From Acetobacterium wieringae (GTDB lineage: Bacteria; Bacillota; Clostridia; Eubacteriales; Eubacteriaceae): a DNA stretch of 64,000 nucleotides. Location of the stretch: the NCBI RefSeq assembly GCF_026646375.1, contig NZ_JAIPPU010000013.1, forward strand, positions 62,001 through 126,000. The letters are read 5' to 3'. The translations under genes were made by a program, and so were the position numbers. Positions within the stretch are counted from its first letter, which is position 1; the number at the start of each line of letters is the position of its first letter. The notes beneath the pieces are model-generated. The model was not told the DNA's origin and did not search any database. It was given only the letters and a program-made list of their open reading frames with translations. Shown here piece after piece: positions 1 to 8,022 of this stretch.

Positions 1-2
1 GG

Positions 3-1055
3 TGTGGCGTATGTGTGGATGAGTGTCCTTTTGATGCCATTGAAAAAACAGAAGATCATGTTAAAAAAGATTTAAGCGAGTACAAAGGGGTCTGGGTGTT
101 TGCTGAACAGCGTGAAGGCAAACTGATGCCGGTTGTTATCGAACTCCTGGGCGAAGCAAAAAAACTGGCTGCGGAAATCGGCACCGATGTGAGTGCCGTG
201 GTCTGTGGTGATGAAGTCGATGCACTGACCCATGAATTGTTTGCCTATGGGGCTGATAAGGTGTATCAGGCCGTTCATCCAGAACTGAAAAACTACCGGA
301 CGGATGCCTACACCAAGGTTATTGAGGAAGCCATTAATCGATACAAACCAGAAATCATTTTATTGGGGGCTACCCATATTGGACGGGACCTCGGACCATG
401 TCTGGCTGTTCGCTGCGATACCGGTTTAACCGCAGACTGTACCAAACTGGAAATTGATCCGGATGACAAAAAAATTCGTCAGACCCGACCAGCTTTCGGT
501 GGGAATCTGATGGCCACGATTATTTGTCCAAACCATCGACCACAAATGTCAACGGTACGACCTGGAGTCATGGACAAGGCGGAATATGTCGCAGGACGAG
601 AAGGTGTTGCGATCCGACTGGACGTCAACTTTAAAGAGGATGAAATACGCACCAAGATTATCAAAATTGTTAAGGAAGCCGGCGAGCTGGCCTCACTGAC
701 AGATGCCGAGTTTATTGTTTCCGGTGGTCTGGGTTTGGGTAATCCGGAAGGTTTTGAATTACTTAAAAAACTGGCCGATAAACTGGGCGGTACCATTGGA
801 TCATCAAGAGCCTGTGTTGATTCAGGATGGATTGACCATTCTTATCAGGTCGGTCAAACCGGAACAACCGTTAAGCCAAAAATCTATTTTGCCTGCGGTA
901 TCTCCGGAGCGATCCAGCATCTGGCTGGAATGCAAAGCTCGGATTATATTATCGCCATTAATAAAAATGAAAATGCTCCGATTTTTGAAGTGGCTGACTA
1001 TGGAATTGTGGGTGATCTTTACGAAGTGATTCCAGCCATTTTAGAAGAATTATAA
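3..1055 (+). CDS. etfA: Electron transfer flavoprotein alpha subunit with N-terminal ferredoxin domain (5' partial)
   Basis: EtfA carries FAD and passes electrons between an acyl-CoA dehydrogenase/reductase and other carriers in the cytoplasm. The frame is open to the left edge, so the gene is cut by the window. The first residues visible read [13 protein letters not shown], the end of a CxxCxxCxxxCP 4Fe-4S motif, so the GTG at 15 is not the true start: this EtfA has a ferredoxin domain in front. The EtfA fold follows, with the C-terminal FAD region ([40 protein letters not shown]). Ferredoxin-fused EtfA is known from the electron-bifurcating Etf of A. woodii caffeyl-CoA reductase (CarE) and lactate dehydrogenase (LctC). 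EtfB and an acyl-CoA dehydrogenase probably lie just left of the window. The downstream hydratase, dehydrogenase and thiolase genes suit an acyl-CoA pathway. Identity is secure; bifurcation is inferred. Confidence 0.93.
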   Translation, partial: CGVCVDECPFDAIEKTEDHVKKDLSEYKGVWVFAEQREGKLMPVVIELLGEAKKLAAEIGTDVSAVVCGDEVDALTHELFAYGADKVYQAVHPELKNYRTDAYTKVIEEAINRYKPEIILLGATHIGRDLGPCLAVRCDTGLTADCTKLEIDPDDKKIRQTRPAFGGNLMATIICPNHRPQMSTVRPGVMDKAEYVAGREGVAIRLDVNFKEDEIRTKIIKIVKEAGELASLTDAEFIVSGGLGLGNPEGFELLKKLADKLGGTIGSSRACVDSGWIDHSYQVGQTGTTVKPKIYFACGISGAIQHLAGMQSSDYIIAINKNENAPIFEVADYGIVGDLYEVIPAILEEL

Positions 1056-1102
1056 GTTTATTCACAAAGCACTAAAAATATAAAGTTTTAAGGAGAAAAA
1101 TC

Positions 1103-2485
1103 ATGAGTCAACCATTGAAAAAATCAGTTGTCAACCTTTACGGGTTACCGTCCTTCGGGTTTCAGACCCTCGTCACCATCGAGGTCATGTTTTTTGCGGC
1201 ATTTTTGACTGACTTTGTCAAATTGCCACTGGCATTGGTTAGTACACTCTTACTGGCAACCAGTCTGGTCGATATTATTTCGGTTCCGACATCGGGTGTT
1301 ATTCTGGAGAAAAGCAATCTAAAATGGGGGAAATACCGTTCCTGGCTGTTGGTCGGCCCACCAGTTGCCGCGCTATTTTATATTCTGCAGTTTGCCCAGC
1401 TGGGCGGGTCTGGAACCGTTACGGCAATCATTATTTTTACGGGTTTTGTTGTTAGCCATTTAGTCTGGAATACCTTCTATGCTGCCCATATCTCGTTGAA
1501 TAATGCCATGACCTTGGATCGTGGCGAACGAATTTCCATGGCCAGTAACCGTGGGATGTTCAATGCTCTGGGAACCTTGGCATTTACTTACTTTGGGGTG
1601 CAAGCCATTACCAGCATTGGCGCTGCTGTTGGCAACCCAGTCTTAGGTTATACCTACATGGCCGCCATTACCGGCTGTATCATGATTGCCTGTAACTGGA
1701 TTTATTTTGTCCTGACCAAGGATTACGCTTTTAACGGTTGTGCAGCACCTGTGGGAAAAGCAGCTGACAAGATGTCCGTTGGTGAAATGCTCAAACAAAT
1801 TATTGTCAACCCACCATTAATGGGCTTGATGATCGTTGAGTTGGGCCGATACCTGGGCCGTTTTATTATTTTCGGAATGGCCTTCTATTATTTTAAATAT
1901 GTTATCAACGATTTACCAGGCATGGCATTATTTATGACGGGATTAACTGTCATTAACTTCCTTTCAGCGATGATTGCCGCTCCGATTGCCAAACGTCTGG
2001 GTGAAAAAAATACCTATATGATCGCCTTGAGTCTATTGGTTATCGGTTTGTTAATCGTCTGGTTTATCCCGCTTCAGGCTACCGCCTTTAAAATTATCAT
2101 GTTACTGGCCTACATTGGTTATGGTTTGCCAGATTCACTGGGTGTTGCCATGTACTCTGCTACCAGTGATTATGGCGAATGGAAAACTGGCAAAAATGCC
2201 CGTGGGTTTGTTATGTCACTGATCAGTTTCCCGATCAAAATTTCGATCTTTGTTCGTTCAATGATCATTGCTGCGGTTCTCAGCTCTGTAAACTATGTCG
2301 CCGATATGGCCGTTACGCCGGAACTGGTTCAGGGAATCAAAAATGGATTCTCATTATACCCAGCCATTATTATCATCGTTGGTTTACTGTTAATGTTCAA
2401 AATGTACTCTTTAACACCGAAACGAATGGAAGAAATGAATGCTGAACTCGCAGAAAAAAGACAAGCAACAAGCACGAATGCTTAA
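1103..2485 (+). CDS. GPH-family (MFS) transporter
   Basis: A 460-residue polytopic membrane protein with about 12 hydrophobic segments, matching the glycoside-pentoside-hexuronide/cation symporter branch of the major facilitator superfamily. Visible family features are the N-terminal NLYGLPSFGFQ segment, the loop VILEKSNLKWGKYRSWLL between early helices, and YSATSDYGEWKTG late in the protein, which is the conserved SDxxxY/GEWKTG-like loop of the family. The tail is short and charged. It lies 47 bases after etfA with a good AAGGAG site, so it is probably cotranscribed with it. Its position between an acyl-CoA-linked Etf and beta-oxidation genes suggests uptake or export of a carboxylate, carnitine-like compound or conjugate rather than a sugar, but the substrate cannot be read from the sequence. 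Confidence 0.85.
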   Translation: MSQPLKKSVVNLYGLPSFGFQTLVTIEVMFFAAFLTDFVKLPLALVSTLLLATSLVDIISVPTSGVILEKSNLKWGKYRSWLLVGPPVAALFYILQFAQLGGSGTVTAIIIFTGFVVSHLVWNTFYAAHISLNNAMTLDRGERISMASNRGMFNALGTLAFTYFGVQAITSIGAAVGNPVLGYTYMAAITGCIMIACNWIYFVLTKDYAFNGCAAPVGKAADKMSVGEMLKQIIVNPPLMGLMIVELGRYLGRFIIFGMAFYYFKYVINDLPGMALFMTGLTVINFLSAMIAAPIAKRLGEKNTYMIALSLLVIGLLIVWFIPLQATAFKIIMLLAYIGYGLPDSLGVAMYSATSDYGEWKTGKNARGFVMSLISFPIKISIFVRSMIIAAVLSSVNYVADMAVTPELVQGIKNGFSLYPAIIIIVGLLLMFKMYSLTPKRMEEMNAELAEKRQATSTNA

Positions 2486-2520
2486 ATATTGTTAGAAAAA
2501 TAACATTTAAAAATAAGCTA

Positions 2521-2548
2521 TTGACAATTGAGTAATGACAGGTATAAT
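2521..2548 (+). promoter_or_regulatory. Sigma-A-type promoter for the dehydrogenase/hydratase gene
   Basis: TTGACA at 2521-2526 and TATAAT at 2543-2548 are separated by 16 bases. Both hexamers are perfect consensus. It gives the fusion gene at 2708 its own transcript with a leader of about 150 bases. Confidence 0.85.
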
Positions 2549-2550
2549 AA

Positions 2551-2593
2551 ATATAACACCGTTCTAGAAAATGATTCTAGAACGGTGTTATAT
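2551..2593. promoter_or_regulatory. Perfect 19-bp inverted repeat at the transcription start (candidate operator)
   Basis: The arms 2551-2569 and 2575-2593 are exact reverse complements (core AACACCGTTCTAGAA) with a 5-base spacer AATGA. The repeat begins two bases after the -10 box, so a bound repressor would block the promoter; as RNA it would be a 5' hairpin. No U-tract follows, so it is not a normal terminator. The TetR-type regulator at 9441 in the same locus is the nearest candidate ligand, which is a guess. Confidence 0.7.
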
Positions 2594-2707
2594 TAAGGAG
2601 ACGTATTCGAAAGAATGACGTAGCTTGGATTTTAACTGGCAGCTAAGCTGGGATAGTGAATTTTCAGACGACCGTCAAAATAAAACGGTAAAAAAAGGAG
2701 GACAATA

Positions 2708-4747
2708 ATGAGTAACGGTTACAAAATTGGTATTGTTGGGGCTGGAAATATGGGCGGTGGTATCGCTCAGAAGATGGCCCAGGAAGGTTTAGATGTGACA
2801 TTGGTTGATATGAATGATGCGCTGGTTGAACGCGGCATCGGAATCATCACCAATATGCTTAAGCAGGCAGTTGAACGAAATGTTATTACCGCCGATAAAA
2901 TGCAGGAAACCTTAAAAAGAATCAAAGGTACAACCTCTTATGAAGATCTTGAAGACATGGATCTGATTGTTGAAGCAATTTTTGAAGACAAGAAAATGAA
3001 GGGTGAACTGTTCAAAATGCTGGATGCAATATGTGATCCCAAAACCATCCTGGCGACCAATACCTCAAGCTTATATGTGCACGAACTGGCAGCTTGGACT
3101 GGTCGACCAGACAAAGTGGTGGGGATGCATTACTTCTTCCATCCCGCTAAAAACAGACTGTTGGAAGTCATTCCTCATGAAGGAACTAGCGAAGAAACCC
3201 TGAATACAGCATTACTGATCGGAAAACTACATGCCAAAACAAACATCATTGTAAAGGATTCACCAGGATTTTGTGTAAATCGAATCTTCATTCCGTTCTA
3301 TGTCTCGGCAGTACGGGTTCTGGAACAAGGAATTGCCAATATTCCCACCATTGAAGCAGCTTGCAAAAAAGCCTTTGGCATTGGCATGGGACCGTTTGAA
3401 CTGATGAACGTGACTGGTATTCCGATTGCGGTTCATTCAGCAAAAACACTGGAAGACGAGCTGGGTAATTTTTATGCAGCACCACAACTGCTGATTGACC
3501 AGGTCGAGTCAAAAGAACTGTTCGACCTAAGCGGTGACGTGGATGAATCAAAAATTCAGGAAGTAACCGATTTCCTTTTCGGGGCTTCACTCGGTGTGGC
3601 TTGTCAGTTAGTGGATGAAGGGATTGCTTCAATCGAGGATACTGACCGTGGAGCAAAAATTGGATTGGCCTGGAAATTTGGACCATTCGAAATCATGAAC
3701 AAGCTGGGCATTGACAAAGTATATGAAGTGGTTGAGGCCATGTGTAAGCGTTACCCTGATTTTAAAATGCCGGAATTACTGGTTAAACAACATGAAAGCG
3801 GAAAACCGTTTGAATTCAAATATGTTGAACTTGAAGTCAAAGAGGATATTGCTTATATCACCATCAACCGACCAGAGGCGATGAATGCCTTGAATGAAAC
3901 GGTTGTCAACCAACTGGAAAAGAAATTTGATGAAGCCGAAAGCAATGACGCAGTAAAAGCAATTGCCATCGCTGGCGCTGGGAAAGCATTTATTGCTGGA
4001 GCTGACATTAAATTCTTCATTGAAAACATGGAAAACAAAACCCTCGATCGTACCGTTGAGTTTACCCGCAAAGGTCATGAATTATTGCGACGATTTGAAA
4101 CCTCAGCAAAACCTACAATTGCTGTTGTGGATGGGCTGTCTCTGGGTGGTGGCAGCGAATTGGCGCTGGCATGTCAATATATTGTTGCGACCGAAGCAGG
4201 TTCCTTCGGATTCCCGGAAACCGGAATCGGCATCTATCCAGGTTTGGGGGGGATGATCAGAATGGAACGACTGGTTGGCAAAGAGCTGGCTAAATACTAT
4301 GTTTTCACTGGTAAATCAATCAGTGCTGAAAAAGCCCTAAAGATGGGAATGATCACTGAATTGACCACCGTTGACAAGCTGGAAGAAACGATTAAGAAGG
4401 TGGCTGCTCAGGAAAAAAGAGACAAATACCAGGGCAAAAAAGTTGCCGACGGTTTCGAAAATGAAATGGCCATCTTTGTAGGGGAAAACCTCGATAAGAT
4501 CATGAACGGTATTGTTCCTGACGGTGTAGATGCCGACTTTGCCGAGGCTACCATCAAAATCATCAGTAAAAAAGCCCCGCTGGCCCTGATTGTGGCCAAT
4601 GAGCTGATGGAAGCCCAGTCAAAGGTTTCAATTGACGAAGCGATCACCATGGAATTAGGACGACTGATCGAGATGTTTTCAACTGAAGATGCCTGGACTG
4701 GTTTAACAGCACCTCCAGGAAAAGCTCCAGCTTATAAAAAAGCATAG
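2708..4747 (+). CDS. Bifunctional 3-hydroxyacyl-CoA dehydrogenase / enoyl-CoA hydratase
   Basis: A 679-residue fusion. Residues about 1-185 are the NAD-binding Rossmann domain (GAGNMGGGIAQ; catalytic-region HYFFHPAKN). Residues about 187-365 hold two copies of the 3HCDH C-terminal domain (KDSPGFCVNRIF and GPFELMN; later GPFEIMNKLG). Residues about 375-679 are a crotonase domain starting at TINRPEAMNALN, with oxyanion-hole segment AGADIKF and both catalytic glutamates in GGGSELALAC and FPETGIGIYPG. The product hydrates an enoyl-CoA and oxidises the 3-hydroxyacyl-CoA with NAD, or works in reverse. The order dehydrogenase-hydratase is the opposite of FadB/FadJ and resembles fused crotonyl-CoA hydratase/3-hydroxybutyryl-CoA dehydrogenases known in some archaea and clostridia. 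An AAAGGAGG site precedes the ATG. Short-chain substrates are likely but not shown. Confidence 0.93.
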   Translation: MSNGYKIGIVGAGNMGGGIAQKMAQEGLDVTLVDMNDALVERGIGIITNMLKQAVERNVITADKMQETLKRIKGTTSYEDLEDMDLIVEAIFEDKKMKGELFKMLDAICDPKTILATNTSSLYVHELAAWTGRPDKVVGMHYFFHPAKNRLLEVIPHEGTSEETLNTALLIGKLHAKTNIIVKDSPGFCVNRIFIPFYVSAVRVLEQGIANIPTIEAACKKAFGIGMGPFELMNVTGIPIAVHSAKTLEDELGNFYAAPQLLIDQVESKELFDLSGDVDESKIQEVTDFLFGASLGVACQLVDEGIASIEDTDRGAKIGLAWKFGPFEIMNKLGIDKVYEVVEAMCKRYPDFKMPELLVKQHESGKPFEFKYVELEVKEDIAYITINRPEAMNALNETVVNQLEKKFDEAESNDAVKAIAIAGAGKAFIAGADIKFFIENMENKTLDRTVEFTRKGHELLRRFETSAKPTIAVVDGLSLGGGSELALACQYIVATEAGSFGFPETGIGIYPGLGGMIRMERLVGKELAKYYVFTGKSISAEKALKMGMITELTTVDKLEETIKKVAAQEKRDKYQGKKVADGFENEMAIFVGENLDKIMNGIVPDGVDADFAEATIKIISKKAPLALIVANELMEAQSKVSIDEAITMELGRLIEMFSTEDAWTGLTAPPGKAPAYKKA

Positions 4748-4767
4748 GCTAAATAAAATCAGTAAAG

Positions 4768-4845
4768 TTGTGGCGAAAAGAAAGTGAGCTATTATGTTCT
4801 AGGTTCATGTCAATAAGAGTAAAGCTCACTGATCTTTCGCAACAA
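4768..4845 (+). repeat. Long imperfect hairpin between the fusion gene and the thiolase gene
   Basis: Arms 4768-4790 and 4823-4845 can pair at 19 of 23 positions (one G-U), with an outer block TTGT.GCGAAA and an inner block GTGAGCT. The loop is about 32 bases and there is no U-tract. It could be an mRNA processing or stabilising element between the two cistrons, or an attenuating structure. Confidence 0.55.
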
Positions 4846-4873
4846 AGCAACAAGAAAATTAAAGGAGAAAAGA

Positions 4874-6055
4874 ATGTTTAAAAATGCATATATTCCCTAT
4901 GGCGGATATTTTAGCACACCATTTTGTAAATGGCAGGGAAGTCTTCAGAATGAAAACGCCATTAAGCTGGCGGCAGACACCAGCAAACGGTTTTTCGAAG
5001 CAAAAGGTTTAGATTCCCAAATGATTGAATTCCTTTATTTGGGTCATACCATTATCCAACCCGGATCTTTCTTTGGTGCCTCCTGGGCCGCCAATGAAAT
5101 GGGACTAAATATTCCCGGAATGGCGGTTTCTCACGCCTGTGCTACATCGACCAATACCATTTACACAGCAGCGATGGCCGTTGAAACCGGCAATCTGTCA
5201 ACTGCATATTGTATGATGTTTGATAAAATATCCAATGCGCCGCATATTGTCTGGCCAAATCCACAAGGCCCAGGAGGTGAAGTATTGTCGGAAAATGTCA
5301 ACATGGACAACATCAACCGCGATCCTTCAACAGGCTTTGGGATGCTGACTACCGCAGAGAATGTCGCCAAAGAAGGTGGTTTTACAAGAGAAGAAGCGGA
5401 TGAAGTAACCTTAATGCGTTATGAACAATACGCCGATGCCCTGGCCAATGATCGGGCCTTCCAGAAAAAATATATGTTCCCGATCGAATTGAAGTCACGA
5501 AAAAGTACCCTGGTCATCAGTGAAGATGAGGGTGTGACCGCAACAACCAGAGAAGGTCTGGAAAGACTTCGACCGGTAGCTGAAGGCGGGATTCATACCT
5601 TTGGTTCGCAAACCCACCCAGCTGACGGGAATACCGGGATGATCATTACCACCAAGCAAAAAGCAACAGAATTAAGCACTGAAAAAATACCGGTTCAAGT
5701 CATTTCCTATGGCTTTAATCGAACGAAAAAAGCCTTCATGCCGGCAGCACCGGCTGGAGCCGTCCAAATGGCCCTTGACAATGCCGGGATTGGCGTCAAT
5801 GATTTGGTGGCGATTAAAAACCATAGTCCTTTCATTGCGAATGACCTTCATCTGGGAAAAGCATTGGGGATTGAGCAATCACGAATCAACAATTTTGGAA
5901 CCTCATTGGTATTTGGACATCCTCAGGGACCAACCATTGCCAGATTGCTGATGGAAGGTATTGAAGAAGCGGTTATCAAAGGCGGTGGCTATGTACTGGC
6001 CTGTGGCTGTGCAGCCGGCGATTCGGCTGCGGCAATTATTGTAAAAGTAGGTTAA
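4874..6055 (+). CDS. Thiolase-family protein (acetyl-CoA acyltransferase-like), divergent
   Basis: A 393-residue thiolase-fold protein expected to cleave 3-ketoacyl-CoA with CoA, or condense two acyl-CoAs, after the hydratase/dehydrogenase encoded upstream. The nucleophilic cysteine is visible near residue 89 in SHACATSTN. The second-half motifs differ from textbook thiolases: NHSPF replaces NEAFA, GHPQGPT holds the catalytic histidine near residue 349, and the C-terminal motif is ACGCAAGDSAA instead of CxGGGxG. All three catalytic residue types are still present, so activity is plausible, but the substrate may differ from acetoacetyl-CoA. The gene has a clear AAAGGAGA site and follows a long hairpin. 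Family is certain; the exact reaction is inferred. Confidence 0.87.
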   Translation: MFKNAYIPYGGYFSTPFCKWQGSLQNENAIKLAADTSKRFFEAKGLDSQMIEFLYLGHTIIQPGSFFGASWAANEMGLNIPGMAVSHACATSTNTIYTAAMAVETGNLSTAYCMMFDKISNAPHIVWPNPQGPGGEVLSENVNMDNINRDPSTGFGMLTTAENVAKEGGFTREEADEVTLMRYEQYADALANDRAFQKKYMFPIELKSRKSTLVISEDEGVTATTREGLERLRPVAEGGIHTFGSQTHPADGNTGMIITTKQKATELSTEKIPVQVISYGFNRTKKAFMPAAPAGAVQMALDNAGIGVNDLVAIKNHSPFIANDLHLGKALGIEQSRINNFGTSLVFGHPQGPTIARLLMEGIEEAVIKGGGYVLACGCAAGDSAAAIIVKVG

Positions 6056-6073
6056 TCACCAGCCTGGACTCAC

Positions 6074-6201
6074 CCCGGGATCAGACCATCCCGGGCAGTT
6101 CAGAGAACCATCGAAAAGACAAACTTCCAATTGTTTACATAAGAAATTAATAATTTGACTTATTTCTTCAACCAATGCAGATACACCTCCTGCGTTGGTT
6201 G
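6074..6201 (+). repeat. Two hairpins downstream of the thiolase gene
   Basis: The first hairpin has arms CCCGGGAT (6074-6081) and ATCCCGGG (6088-6095), likely an end-of-transcript structure although no U-tract follows. The second pairs CAACCAATGCAG (6169-6180) with CTGCGTTGGTTG (6190-6201), 12 bp including one G-U. The 6056-6471 interval has no recognisable gene. Confidence 0.55.
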
Positions 6202-6232
6202 GAGCAGTTATAAGGTTATCAGGACAAAAGAA

Positions 6233-6248
6233 TTGTAAGCGTTAACAA
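6233..6248. promoter_or_regulatory. cre-like catabolite-control site upstream of the symporter
   Basis: TTGTAAGCGTTAACAA fits the CcpA/LacI-type cre consensus WTGNNARCGNWWWCAW at every position. It lies 223 bases before the symporter start in a gene-free stretch, which suggests repression by a preferred carbon source. The match is seen; the binding is inferred. Confidence 0.55.
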
Positions 6249-6471
6249 CATTCCCATCATGTAGTATTTTATGGGACGAAGCATAGTAACAGGCGCGAAA
6301 GAGTTATCAGGATTGATCGATTAGCGGAATTATTGCAGGTATCAACATAGGAATCAAAAGGAAATTGATGCAATAGTGCATCATCACAAGATAAAACCTG
6401 TTTCTGGAATAGTAAATGAGAAATTATTAGCTTGAGTGCTCAAGCAAGATTTGAACAGGAGTGTGAATAAA

Positions 6472-7902
6472 GTGAATTTACCCTTGATTATCGTTATTTT
6501 GTATATGTTAATGATTGTTGGAATTGCATATTACTCAACCAAGCTCACAAAAACATCCACCAGTAAAGATTATTTGCTGGCCGGACAACGATTGCCCTGG
6601 TACCTGATTGCCGTGATGGTAACCGGGAATGCCGTCGGTGGCTCAAGTACCGTTGGTGTTGCTCAAAATGCCTATACCAAAGGAATATCAGCGGGCTGGT
6701 ACACCGGTGCCTGGGCAGCCGGAGCGGTGGTGTTTGGCCTTTTCATCTCAGCAAAAGTCAGAAAGTTAAACATTAATACAGTCAGTGAAGTATTTCTAAA
6801 AACCTTCGGGAAAGTTGACGGAACCATCGCAATCGTTATTCAGGTAATCATTCTATTTGGCATCAATGCCCTTCAGATCGTTGCGGGCGGGGCTTTGCTG
6901 AGTACTCTGTTGCCGGAATTTTTCAATTTTACCAGCGGGATGATTGCATCCACCATGGTCTATATTCTGGTCTCATTTATTGGCGGATTACTGGGTGCCA
7001 GTATGGCTAATCTGGTCAATGTTATTGTCATATATTTAGGGCTCATTGTTGCAGTCATTGCCGCCATCACCCAGATGGGTGGTGTCAGTACGGTAGCAGC
7101 AGCGATTCCAACAGGAAATCAATGGACTAATTTAGTCAGTGGGATGGGACCTGGTGTTCTGTTGGGCTGGGTCATCACGATGATTATTAACACCCCGGCA
7201 AACCAAACCTTGTATCAACCGACGCTGGGGGCGATTGACGAAAAACATGCTAAAAAAGGGATGTTGTCAGCAGCGGTGCTGATTTTTCCGATTGGTTTTG
7301 TTGCAGCAGCATTGGGTATTCTGGCCGCCATTCAATTTCCCGGTCTGGAAAACAGTGCCATGGCCTTGCCGGCATTAACAATAACCTTAAATCCGATTAT
7401 TGCCGGAATGGTATTTGCCGGTCTCTGGGCGGCGGATGTATCAACGGCGATTGCCTTATTATTGGGAATTTCTTCCATCGTCACGAAGAATATTATTGTT
7501 GATTTAATTTACAAAAATATGCCGGATAAAAAACAACTGATCATTTCCAAGGTCGTGCTGATCCTTTCAGCGTTAATGGGACTCTTTGTCGCCATGAACA
7601 TCAGTGGCATCATCAGTTTCCTGATGCAGCTGCTGACGCTTTATACCCCATATACTCTGTTGATCTTTGCAATCTTATACGCACCGAAGATTTTGCGCAA
7701 AAGCACCTGTTTTTTAACGGTTCTATCGGCGATGGTTGTCATGGTCATCTGGATTGCCGTACCGCAATCACATATTGTCAGCCAGGCAGTCTATTTATGT
7801 CTGCCGATCTCAGCACTGGTAATGGCGCTGACAACCATCTTCGATAAACGGATGGTGGATTTAACAGTGCTCTATGCAACCGACCCAAGTACGAATACAT
7901 AA
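6472..7902 (+). CDS. Sodium:solute symporter (SSS family)
   Basis: A membrane protein of about 476 residues with 12-13 hydrophobic segments. SSS-family features include the early DYLLAGQRLPWYLIA segment, the glycine-rich unwound helix GNAVGGSSTVGVAQNAYTKG, and a helix with the Ser/Thr-rich sodium-site pattern ADVSTAIALLLGISSI. It probably imports an organic anion or amino acid with Na+, which suits an acetogen with a sodium-based energy economy. A longer frame opens at GTG 6436, but AGGAG at 6457-6461 is correctly spaced for GTG 6472, which also begins right at the first membrane helix. The gene sits between the thiolase and the CoA-transferase, so a carboxylic acid fed to the CoA-transferase is the likely substrate; this is inference. 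Confidence 0.85.
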   Translation: MNLPLIIVILYMLMIVGIAYYSTKLTKTSTSKDYLLAGQRLPWYLIAVMVTGNAVGGSSTVGVAQNAYTKGISAGWYTGAWAAGAVVFGLFISAKVRKLNINTVSEVFLKTFGKVDGTIAIVIQVIILFGINALQIVAGGALLSTLLPEFFNFTSGMIASTMVYILVSFIGGLLGASMANLVNVIVIYLGLIVAVIAAITQMGGVSTVAAAIPTGNQWTNLVSGMGPGVLLGWVITMIINTPANQTLYQPTLGAIDEKHAKKGMLSAAVLIFPIGFVAAALGILAAIQFPGLENSAMALPALTITLNPIIAGMVFAGLWAADVSTAIALLLGISSIVTKNIIVDLIYKNMPDKKQLIISKVVLILSALMGLFVAMNISGIISFLMQLLTLYTPYTLLIFAILYAPKILRKSTCFLTVLSAMVVMVIWIAVPQSHIVSQAVYLCLPISALVMALTTIFDKRMVDLTVLYATDPSTNT

Positions 7903-8022
7903 AAAGCCATTTCAAAACAGATGAGCTGGAACTTACGATTACAATGTTACACAAAAGAAAGAGGTCCAGTTAATAATCCTGTTTAAATTAAAATAAAGTT
8001 ACAAGCCTAAGGAGGCAAAAAA

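Noticed and set aside
15-17. GTG at 15 as the true start of etfA
   Set aside because: The frame is open to the left edge and encodes CGVC before it, completing a ferredoxin motif. The gene is truncated by the window, not started here.
479-796. Minus-strand open frame inside etfA
   Set aside because: Shadow of the etfA coding strand; composition is Ser/Pro/Arg-rich, no ribosome-binding site.
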